The translations under genes were made by a program, and so were the position numbers. 39,905 nucleotides of DNA, taken from Rhodocollybia butyracea. Its lineage: Eukaryota; Basidiomycota; Agaricomycetes; Agaricales; Omphalotaceae. The stretch covers positions 1 through 39,905 of the forward strand of contig JADNRY010000538.1 in assembly GCA_015501585.1 (NCBI GenBank). The letters are read 5' to 3'. The stretch's first letter is position 1. Each line of letters starts with the position of its first letter. The notes under the pieces were generated by a model. The model was not told the origin of the DNA. It was given only the letters and a program-made list of their open reading frames with translations, and did no database searches. Below, piece after piece: positions 28,332 to 37,104 of the stretch.

Positions 28332-31300
28332 TTAAGAAGAAGGAAATTGAGAAAGACCAAGAAGAGAACGGAAACGTACAAATTTAACACGAGCAAGAGA
28401 CTTCGTAAAGATATCTGCAATCATGTCATCTGTGGGTACATACTTCACAATACCTTGTTTAAGTTCAACAACTTGACGAATAAAATGAAAATGAATGTCA
28501 ATATGTTTAGTACGAGCATGAAAAGTAGAATCTTTTGATAATCGAATAGCTCCTTGATTATCACAGCAAAGAGTAGTTGGATCATCCATAGACTGAAAGA
28601 GTTCAGTGAACAACTTTCGGATCCAAATAAGTTCCTTCGAGGCATGGGTGAGTGCAACATATTCCGACTCAGTACTGGAGAGAGTGACAATTGGCTGTTT
28701 CTTTGCGCTCCAAGAAATAGCGCCATCACCAAAGAAGAACACATAGCCTGAGTATGAATGCCTGTGCAAAAGCTGGCCCCAATCTGCATCGGAAAATCCA
28801 TGAACTGAGAGGGGACCACGACCTCCAAGAACTAGGATAAAATCCAAAGTGCAGTTCAAGTACCTGTAAATCCGAATGACTGCAACCCAGTGGGTTGTGT
28901 GAGGTTCATGCATATAACATGCAACAATCGAAACGGAATAAGTGATATCCGGGCGAGAGATCCTAGATGCGTACTGAAGTGATCCAACAGCTTCACGATA
29001 AGTAACAACCTCGGAAGGAGTAAGGAGAGTAGGAGAAACGCTAGGAGAATTAACCGATAGGTCAATACCTGGTTCCATGGGAGTAGTGACAGGTCGAGCG
29101 TGCTCTTGACCAAATCGCTTGACAATGCGTTCAAGATATCCTCGTTGGCTAATAGTGATAGTGCAATCTTTGAGGTTGCGCGTAACAGCAAATCCGAGAA
29201 GCCAGTTAATCTGGCCAAGGAATTTCATGTCAAAGCGTGAGGAAAGTGTTGACTTGAGCTGATCCATCGAGTCATCATTGTCAGCAATCATTGTGAAGTC
29301 ATCTGTAGCGGCTCCAAAAAATCTGATATCTATCGCCGTTAGACTTATAGAAGACAGCAGGGTCAGCATGGCAAACCGAAAAGCCTCCATCCAAAGCTTC
29401 TTTACGAAGCTTCTGATACCATTCATGACCGCCTTGCTTACTACCATACAGTGGTTTCAGCAATTTACAGACAACATCTTCTCCAACAAGATCAGCAGGA
29501 ATGGTACGGAATTGAGAATAGAGTGGCGGGAGCTCCATATAAAGCTCGTTATGAAGTTCAGCCTGTAAGTAGGCATTCTTCACATCCGCCTGTTCGATTT
29601 TAGCACCTTTTGATGCGCCAACCGATAATAAAAGTCGGAGTGTCTCAGGCTTGACAACTGGAGCAAAGGTTTCAGAGAAATCTACTCCAAAAATTTGGGA
29701 GTAGCCTCCAACGACGATCCGGGCCTTGTAACGAACAACAACGTTCTGGTCGTTTAATTTCCGGACAAGTACGGCGCGGGATTTCGCGACATTCGTGCCG
29801 CGCGGGCGCTTAACTAAGCGCCAAGTGTCGAAACTTTCACAACTCGTTAGCTCTTCCTCATACCCTTGTGTCCACTCTGCTGCTTCCTTTGACCTCAATG
29901 CCTCTTGGATTGTTCGAGGCCCATCTTCAGCAGTTAATAGCCACTCGTGCTTAAACCCTGTGTTGAATAGCAGGCCCTCTTCTTCATCTCCATACACAGC
30001 ATCAAAAATTGCTGTAGAAGCAATTCCTGAGGATTTTGACATCCTGTTGACATTGTAGTAGCCTGGAGCGGGTCTAGAGCGGCGTGGACGCGATTCATCC
30101 TCGACTTGAGGATCAGGAGAAGGAGAAGGGGATGGAATGGAAGTTAGTGGAGATGGAGGGTCATATGGAGGAATAGGAGAAGGATTTTGAATGTTGGGAG
30201 TCTCAGAAGGTTGAGACGATTTTAGAGGTGAGTTTTTCGAAGTTTGTTGGTGTTGGCCAGAGGGATTGATTATTTCCGTGTCCCCCTCAATCACGATAGG
30301 CACCTCGACGAGAATTTCATCGGGATTAGCGTAGATATTTCGTTCAATGCTTACTTTCCTTTTTGTTGGCCAATAAACTCTATACCCTTTTGATTCTTTG
30401 TCCATTCCCATGAACAACACCCTCTCGGCACGAGCATTAAGTTTCGGAGCATCAACCTTAACCCAAACTGGAGCGCCGAATTCTCGAAGACCCGATAAAT
30501 CAGGAATTTCGCCTGTCGCCATCTGATGGGGAGAAATGCGACCTGGTAGCGCAGCATGGCTGGTCCGGTTCTTTAACCAGACTTTGTGTGATACAGCCTC
30601 AGCCCACAAGTTCCGAGGTAATTTACCTCTTCCAAGCATTGCACGCGCGCCTTCAAGATGGGAGCGATTAGTCCGTTCGGATAGTCCATTGGACTGTGGT
30701 GAGTCGTGTACGGTGAGGTGACGTTTAGTACCTCTGCTCTTGAGGTGTGCCGTCATTTTCTTGTTCATCCACTCGCCGCCTCAATCTGAACCAAGGATCT
30801 TAATCCCCTTACAGTTCCGGTGAGTGGTGATACGAGCCTCGTACGCGACGTAAGCTTCAAAAGCATCTGACTTTGACGCTAGAAAATCGACATCCTCCTC
30901 CCGACTCGATACATCCTCGAAGTTGATGGAATAATTATGACCACCAAGGGAAGTAATGTCAGCGGGACCCCACAAGTCAACGACAACCTTATCCCCATAC
31001 TTCTTTGCATCCTTGTTCTCACTATGCTTAGGGAAAGGCTTCCGAGCTGCCTTAGCCTTAACACAGTCTTCACAGAATCCAACTGATGTTGACGTATCAA
31101 CATCAATGCCACCAACTAGCTTGTTCTTCAACATGCAGCGAAGAGAGTCTTCGCTTGGATGACCCATGATACAGTGAAATTCAAACATGGTAAGACAATG
31201 TGAAGAAGCAGCGGCAGCGATAAGCGAGGGTTCTGGAGAGGAGGTGGAGCTAATGCAATAGAGATTTCGCGTGAGGGGAATAATACCAATAATGGTACGT

Positions 31301-32697
31301 TTAGGACGTGGCGAACGGACAGTACACTGACCATCCTCGATAGTGAGGGAGTACCCAGCCTTGTCAATACAGCTAACAGAAATCAGCGTAAATGCTAGGG
31401 TTGGCGAGTAGTAAGTATCAGTAAGAGTGATTTTTGTTGGGGGCTGTTTTGGGCCCATAGGAAGGTAAGTGATATAGTCACCCTTTGCCGTAGCATTGAA
31501 GACATGACCATCTGCAGTCTTGACTGGAGTTGGTGGGAGTTTGACAAGATTTGTAAATCTCGAGATATCAGGGGAGAAGTGGCGACTTGCGCCAGAGTCA
31601 ATAACCTCACCGTGGTGAGTAATGGTTGCAGCTGCTAGTGCGTCAGATCCAACATGAAAGTCGGATGTGGCTGTAAGTTCGGACGTATCTGAATCTTCAC
31701 CTATGACAACGAAACTGTAGTTGACGGACGTATCATCATCATTCTTCTTGTCGTCATCGACTGCTGCTGCAGCTGTCTTTCCCGTCTTTCCCTTTGACTT
31801 CTTACCCCCAAACTTCCCAAACTTCCCTTTATAGTGAGGCGATTGGCCCTCAGATCCCCCACCTTTAGCCCAGCATTGGGCTTTAGAATGACCAACATGG
31901 TGACAGTTGTCACAAATAAGTTGGGAGCGGTCTACCTTCTGTCCGCCTCCAGGCTGACTAGATTTAGTCAAAAGGGCAGCCTTAGCTGCCACAAGCGCGG
32001 AGTTATTAGCATCGTCGGCCTTTTCCAAGACCTCTTCATCGGCTCGCTGTCTGACCTTTTTGATAAGGAAATCAGGTGTAAGATCAGTCGAAGACATTTC
32101 GGCGGCAGTTTCAAGCATCTTAAAAAGATCTCGATAGGGGCCGCCACAAGCCTGACAAATGTAGGTCATATAGGAGTCCTTCGGAAGTTTGTAGCCCATT
32201 CCAGCGAGTTCCTCGTACATTGTAACAAGCTGATCCATTGTTTCACGGACATCACCCTCTTCCGGTGTACGGAGATTCAACATCTTGTTCTGCAATGTAT
32301 CTCGAGCAAGCGGAGTTTTATTCTCGACAATAGAGCAAAGCTTGAGCCAAACAGCGCTGGCCGTTGTTTCGCCTTTGATCTGCAGGAAGATGGAATTTGG
32401 GATGGTGTGGTAGATGATCTCACGAAGCTGAGCTTGTTTCGTGTTGAACTTGTCAAGTGACTCGTAATATGTTTCGAGTTCATCGTCGGTAAGAGCGGTA
32501 GAGTTTCCCGGCAAGAAAAATTGTCCTTTGGTCTCTGTAAGATCCTTCGGAACTTTTACAGTTCCATTAAGATGACGGCCGAGTCCATTAGACTGTGCCT
32601 CATTCGGAATACGAGTTTTGTAGGTAATCCAATTGCTATAGTCATCTTTGAGAGAAGGAAGGTTGAGAAGTTTAAGTGATTGATTGTTCAAGGACAT
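28332..32697 (-). pseudogene. gag-pol: copia-B gag-pol polyprotein, about 1454 codons, two lesions
   Basis: Single-frame Ty1/copia polyprotein. An ATG at 32712 overlaps the primer-binding site, so ATG 32697 (MSLNNQSLKLLNL) is the likely start. In order: Gag with zinc knuckle CDNCHHVGHSKAQC (about residue 262); protease DSGASRH (about 367); GAG-pre-integrase HCIMGHPSEDSL and CEDCVKAK; integrase VVVDLWGPA, LGSD, and SPQSNGLSERTNR (DDE); RT with GVDFSETFAPVV and QADVKNAYLQ; RNase H with FSDADWGQ, SSTESEYVAL, CDNQGAI, TKHIDIHFHFIR and DIFTKSLA. Lesion 1 is a TGA at 30783-30781 in SD*GGEW (Arg expected, CGA to TGA). Lesion 2 is one extra base in the A6 run at 29316-29321, just before the YVDD-equivalent ATDDFTMIAD. 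The span is 3n+1, consistent with exactly one inserted base. Confidence 0.95.
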
Positions 32698-32702
32698 TTC
32701 GC

Positions 32703-32716
32703 CGGGGCCCATAACC
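32703..32716 (-). other. copia-B primer-binding site
   Basis: GGTTATGGGCCCCG immediately downstream of the 5' LTR on the minus strand, identical to that of the Gag-only element and complementary to the anticodon region of initiator tRNA-Met. Confidence 0.8.
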
Positions 32717-33035
32717 TGTTGAGCAGTGGACCGGATAGAGGGAGAAGCACGAAGCTAGAAGACAAAGATAAATATATAATCTTAGTGGTGGTAGGACACT
32801 ATAAACTATACCTAGAAGACAAAGATAAATATATACTATCAAAGTATATCAGCATGAAGTAAGGTAAAGTCTAAATAAAAGAATACTCACATCTTAGTGG
32901 TGGTAGGACACTAAGATGTGACGAAGGCAATGAAACGAAGTAAAACTTCAGCTTAGTAACATAATTTGGAATAATAAATAAAGAAAGGACAAAGCGACGC
33001 ATAGGCCGCCGTGTATGGAACGTGATAAATCAACA
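32717..33035 (-). repeat. copia-B 5' LTR
   Basis: 319 bp, matching 28000-28304 apart from two extra short segments (ACGAAGC-type near 32750 and a TATCAAAG-type repeat near 32836) and isolated substitutions. Confidence 0.92.
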
Positions 33036-33272
33036 TCCTAGGCAAACCCAGGGCAAGCCTAGGTTTGCCCAGGTTTGCCCAGGTGTTCCCCAGGTGTTCC
33101 CCAGGAGCACCTGGGCAAACCTGGGCAGACCTAGGCTTGCCTAGGGAATCCTCAAGAGCCTTGACTGGCAAGGGACGAGCCCAAATTCCTAGGATGCCAT
33201 AGGATTCATAGGTCACCTAGTTTGCTTTAGGCCACTCTGGGGTCACCTAGGCAAAAACGGCTTTTCCTGATG
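33036..33272. mobile_element. CATCAGG fold-back MITE, copy 1, right part
   Basis: Begins with the TCCTA target duplication of copia-B and ends CTTTTCCTGATG. Contains a core of GGTTTGCCCAGGT(G/T)-type repeats and CCTAGG palindromes. Together with 27858-27999 the restored element is about 374 bp. Confidence 0.9.
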
Positions 33273-33539
33273 CTTGTCTTGTTTGAAAGTTTTGAAGTCC
33301 AGAGTCTTGTTTTGAAAGGAATAGTTAAAGTACAAAGAGAACCCCAGAGACTATAGACCATTTTGTGCAATAGAGTCCATTGATCAATCTTGAATTACCC
33401 CAGAACTCAAAAGTCTGATTGTGTGTTGGTGTTGGTGTTGTTTTGTCTTCTGCCCACCTACCCATAGTTAGCCCTATCAACGGATGTGTGATAGGCTTTA
33501 TGCCTTCCCAACGACTTGTTTGTTTGTTGTCAGGCGGTA

Positions 33540-33934
33540 CACTGGGGGCATTGACCATGGCATCTGAAAGTCAGATCCTTTAATATCATCTCGATAGGCT
33601 CTCGATAGGCACCTTGGATGGCATCTGAGAATTGCGCATTGGCCTTGTCACACTTTTATATCGAGATCTGAATTAATGGCCATATATTTCTTTAGCAAGT
33701 CACAAAGGCCTTTGAAGCAGAAACAAAAATTTGGTGTTTGACCCCTTTGTCTCTACTTTAAAGACCTTTCAGACTTGTTAAAGGAAGGATTGGCCATTGA
33801 TTTGAGTCTTCTATATAAAAGTGTGACAAGGCCAATGCAGGGCCAATGCGTGACTTTCAGATGCTGCTCAAGGTGCCTATGGAGATGATATTAAAGCATC
33901 TGATTTTCAGATGCCATGGTCAATGCCCCCAGTG
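33540..33934. mobile_element. CACTG-ended long-TIR MITE, 395 bp
   Basis: Terminal inverted repeats of about 130 bp begin CACTGGGGGCATTGACCATG. The 3-bp flanks are GTA on both sides (33537-33539 and 33935-33937). CACTG ends with a 3-bp duplication fit the CACTA/EnSpm (CMC) group, but Harbinger-type cannot be excluded. The left arm carries a local duplication (CTCGATAGG(C/T) twice, near 33590-33610). It is non-coding. Confidence 0.8.
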
Positions 33935-34207
33935 GTATGGCCACCTGTAATACTGCTGGCGGTCGGCTATGGGCATTGCTATGCTCGTAAGGTTACCAGT
34001 ATCTGGTAACAGTCTGGACTTACTCATTCTGGATGGTCCGGACCAATGTTCTACCGTAGTAGCTATACAGTTTAGTGCTTGTGCACCTTGCCCATAGAAC
34101 TGCGATAGTTCTTGCATGGCCTCCTTGAGGTCATGCATGTCTGCGAAGCCTTTATTGCTAAAGGCTTCCTGAGACTCATTAGACTCAGATAGTTTATCAT
34201 GCGTCAT
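33920..34207 (-). CDS. Hypothetical protein fragment, truncated at a MITE
   Basis: Open frame from ATG 34207 (MTHDKLSESNESQEAFSNKG), also open upstream to about 34315. It is hydrophilic with a helical middle (MHDLKEAMQELSQFYGQG). The last codons (YYRWPY) run into the CACTG MITE; with the MITE and one GTA removed the frame would end about 12 codons later. I do not recognise the protein, and no upstream exon was established. It may be a host gene remnant. Confidence 0.35.
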   Translation of the reverse strand: MTHDKLSESNESQEAFSNKGFADMHDLKEAMQELSQFYGQGAQALNCIATTVEHWSGPSRMSKSRLLPDTGNLTSIAMPIADRQQYYRWPYHWGH

Positions 34208-34319
34208 ATTTGACGCACGCTCATGGATGTCTTTGACATCACTTACATTCTGCCTGTCATTAGATGGCCCAATTTCAGGACTTTGTCCTGCATACGGTGG
34301 TAGTCGTGTGAATTTATTG

Positions 34320-34866
34320 GTGATGTGGCATCACCATGTTGTGAGTGGCGATTGCTTGCATCTCATTGGGACTTCTCTGAGTTCCTGTTTTGGTCCATGT
34401 GATTGAACTTTTGTTGATTTTGCTTGGCGCTTTTGATGCGGAGTAAGAGTGGTGATAAGTTTTTAGATTACTTTATATTTCTAGTCAAGTAGTTATTACT
34501 TCTCATAGTTTTGCGCACACAATCTTTTAATAAAGATTTTTGATGCTCAAAAAAGTATAATGCCCTTAGGCAAGAGTCTTACGTTCACACGAAAGAGCAC
34601 AACAAAGGCTATGCAATTGTGTACTCGTAGTGTAGAAGAACTACAGTAATTTATGTAATTCGACTAGTTATAGTACTAATCAAAATGAATAGAATAGAAA
34701 TGATATCTAATTGTGAGATAAGATAAGATAAGAGTTGCGATGCGACAAAAGTTAAGGCCGCACCATAAGGCACGGCCGGAAGGGAATCAGGCAAGATGGG
34801 GAGGAGGCGTTACACATACCTACACATAAATACCCAAATACCGCACCAACCCTTTCACAATCATAT
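34320..34866. other. Intergenic, nothing recognised
   Basis: AT-rich, with a short (GATAA)n run near 34717-34735. The last 100 bp may be degraded upstream RT of copia-C, but I cannot align it by eye. Confidence 0.35.
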
Positions 34867-36221
34867 TCATTCATGTGGATGATATGACATTGGTTACCAA
34901 AAACTCTGGAAATTATGGCACAGCTGAAGAAATCTATCAGCGCAATCATTGAGGTCACAGATCAGGGTGAAATTCATTCATCAGGAAAAGGTGTTTTTGC
35001 CTAGGTGACCCCAGAGTGGCCTAAAGCAAACTAGGTGACCTATGAATCCTATGGCATCCTAGGAATTTGGGCTCGTCCCTTGCCAGTCAAGGCTCTTGAG
35101 GATTCCCTAGGCAAGCCTAGGTCTGCCCAGGTTTGCCCAGGTGCTCCTGGGGAACACCTGGGGAACACCTGGGTAAACCTGGGCAAACCTAGGCTTGCCC
35201 TGGGTTTGCCTAGGATACCCTAGGGAATCCTCAAGAGCCTTGACTGGCAAGGGACGAGCCCAAATTCCTAGGATGCCATAGGATTCATAGGTCACCTAGT
35301 TTGCTTTTAGGCCACTCTGGGGTCACCTAGGCAAAAACAGCTTTTTCCTGATGTTGGATACTTGGAATCAAGATTCAGAGATCACTTCACAGCAGATCTA
35401 TCTGTTTATCACAGCAATCATACATTGATGCTATTATTAGCCGCTACAGATTCTCTGACATAAAGGCACTCTCCATTCCTTGTGACCCCCACATTCATCT
35501 CACCAAAGACCAGATGCCACCAGACCATGGAGGATATTGCTGCTATGCGGGATAAACGTTACCAAGAAGCACTTGGTGCTCTCCAATATCTTTCCATTGC
35601 TACACAACCCAACATCACCTATACGGTTGCCATTCTTGCCCAAATTCTCGCAGAATCCAGGAATTGCTCATTGGAACAGACTTAGGCATGTATACACTTA
35701 TCTGAAATATACCCAGGATTATTGGCTAACTTCAGGAGGAGTGCAGAAACATCCTGTCAAAGGATTCACGGAAGCCAATGGAATGTCCCAAGAGGACAGA
35801 CATGCCATATCAGGATATGTCTTTATGCTTAATGGTGGAGCAGTATTATGGTCATCAAAGTGACAAGACACCATCTCTCTATCCACTACAGAAGCAAAAG
35901 TATGTCACTCTCACCCATGCAGCCAAGGAAGCAATCTGGCTTCAAAACCTCATCTCTGAGTTGTTCACTCCTATTGCCGGACCCATCACTCTCCATTCGG
36001 ACAACCAATCAGCCATTGCCTTAGCAAAAGATGACAGGTTTCATGCATGCACCAAACACATTGACATACAGTATCATTTCATTTGGTACACTATTGAAGA
36101 AGGTAACATTTGACTCACTTACTGTCCAACCAAGGACATGATGGCAGACATTTTCACCAAGGCTTTAACTTTGGCAAAAGCCAAACACTTCGCATCATCT
36201 AGGGGACTTGCAAAGGTTTGA
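34867..36221 (+). pseudogene. copia-C pol relic (RT to RNase H), interrupted by a MITE
   Basis: Plus-strand Ty1/copia Pol remnant. RT catalytic motif FIHVDDMTLV at 34867 and DQGEIH are followed by the CATCAGG MITE (34979-35353), then WILGIKIQRSL, IDAIISRYRF and a frameshift at about 35525. RNase H-side segments are RYQEALGALQYLSIATQPNI, VKGFTEANG, ISGYVFMLNGGAVLWSSK, YVTLTHAAKEAIWLQNL, LHSDNQSAIALAKD, TKHIDIQYHFIW and DIFTKALTLAKAKHF, ending at TGA 36221. Several frameshifts and stops (for example at about 35683, 35862 and 36113) mark it as dead. An adjacent polypurine tract GAGGAGGAG and LTR follow. Confidence 0.93.
34979..35353. mobile_element. CATCAGG fold-back MITE, copy 2, 375 bp
   Basis: Complete copy, CATCAGGAAAAGG...TTTTTCCTGATG, with arms of more than 130 bp and a centre of CCTGGG(G/C)-type short repeats. 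The 2-bp flanks are TT on both sides. Removing it and one TT rejoins copia-C RT codons (GEIH then WILG) in frame, which fixes the ends. Its arms encode the same spurious peptide start (MTYESYGILGIWARPL) on both strands. Confidence 0.92.
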
Positions 36222-36228
36222 GGAGGAG

Positions 36229-36618
36229 TGTTGGACTTCGTCATCTATCATCTTCATTATACTTACTATGGAACAGTCTTCTCACTTGCTACTATCTATG
36301 GAACGTTCTCTCTCTCTTTGTAACTACTGGTATGTGAACTAGTTGTACTATCTTTATCCTGCCCACTCGCCATTGCCTTATTATTGTGCTATCGTCTATT
36401 CTTGCTTTACTTACCTTGTGCTATCATCTATGTTTTACTCTTGTCTTATTACTCTCACTCCGTCTGTGAATGCTTCATGCATTGTACTTATTATTAGCTT
36501 GCTGGATTTGTATTTAAGTCTGTGCATACTTGTGGAATATCAAGTTGTGTTTTCTCTGTCTGTGTTTGTGTCTGGACCTTTGTCTCCTTTGTGTCTGTGT
36601 GACCAAGGCCAACTAACA
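36229..36618 (+). repeat. copia-C 3' LTR (boundary approximate)
   Basis: Starts TGTTGGACTTCG immediately after the GAGGAGGAG tract and ends at a TAACA (36614-36618). Pyrimidine-rich with TGTGCTATC-type repeats. There is no second copy in the window to confirm the right end. Confidence 0.6.
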
Positions 36619-36706
36619 GTGTTGTGTACACTGTCTGCTTTATCAATCAACCTCTAATAAGGATTAGTAGTACCATGCTAATATGTACTAGCCTGTTCAA
36701 AGAGCT

Positions 36707-36819
36707 TAGAGATGTCCACGAGTCCAAGTCACATGCAGGTACTTGCAAGTTGACTCATGGGAATACTTGCAAGTAGGGGTACTTGCGAGTCCAAGTACTT
36801 GTTTCCCATGAGTAGCAAC
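36707..36819. mobile_element. hAT MITE end, second copy, truncated
   Basis: Begins with the same TIR TAGAGATGTCCACGAGTCC as the element at 8188, followed by ACTTGCAAGT-type subterminal repeats. The sequence then gives way to the copia-D LTR, so copia-D probably inserted into it; the other half would be outside the window. Confidence 0.75.
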
Positions 36820-37104
36820 TGTAGGAACAAATTAAACTCAGTGGGTAATGAAAACCAACTGTATTGTATATACCTGTAGAAACAAATTAAACTAGAATAC
36901 ATTGTAAGTTAGAGAAACAGAATAAATAAGAACAAGCTCACCTCAGTGGGTAATGAAAAACCAACTGAGGGAGCTCAAAGACGCCGTCTTGTGTGGTATA
37001 GTACCAACTGTACAGTATCTAGTAAGCTAACGGCGTTTATACCAATAAAGAGATGTCAAAGCAAGGTGTACTGCACCTCGTACATACGGAGTAATACTCC
37101 AACA
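36820..37104 (-). repeat. copia-D 3' LTR (left boundary approximate)
   Basis: Minus-strand LTR starting TGTTGGAGTATTACTCC after the polypurine tract AGAGTAGGGGGG. Contains a duplicated block (TGTAG(G)AACAAATTAAACT and CAGTGGGTAATGAAAA at 36820-36855 and 36875-36960). The outer end is set at the TGTAGG only by the TG...CA rule. Confidence 0.6.

Larger units (their letters stand above)
28000..33035 (-). mobile_element. copia-B: near-intact Ty1/copia retrotransposon, 5036 bp
   Basis: LTRs at 28000-28304 (305 bp) and 32717-33035 (319 bp) have TGTTGA...CAACA ends. There is a perfect 5-bp duplication TCCTA (27995-27999 and 33036-33040), a half-tRNA-Met primer-binding site and a polypurine tract (CGAGGGGGG, minus strand, at 28305-28313). 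The LTRs differ essentially by two small indels and very few substitutions, so insertion is recent. It inserted into a pre-existing CATCAGG MITE. The single gag-pol frame has just two lesions. Confidence 0.96.

Noticed and set aside
32953..33216. 87-codon ORF as a gene
   Set aside because: Lies in the arm of the CATCAGG MITE and extends into the copia-B LTR; the same peptide arises from both arms of copy 2.
34717..34735. GATA-factor binding cluster
   Set aside because: Simple GATAA microsatellite with no gene or promoter nearby to regulate.
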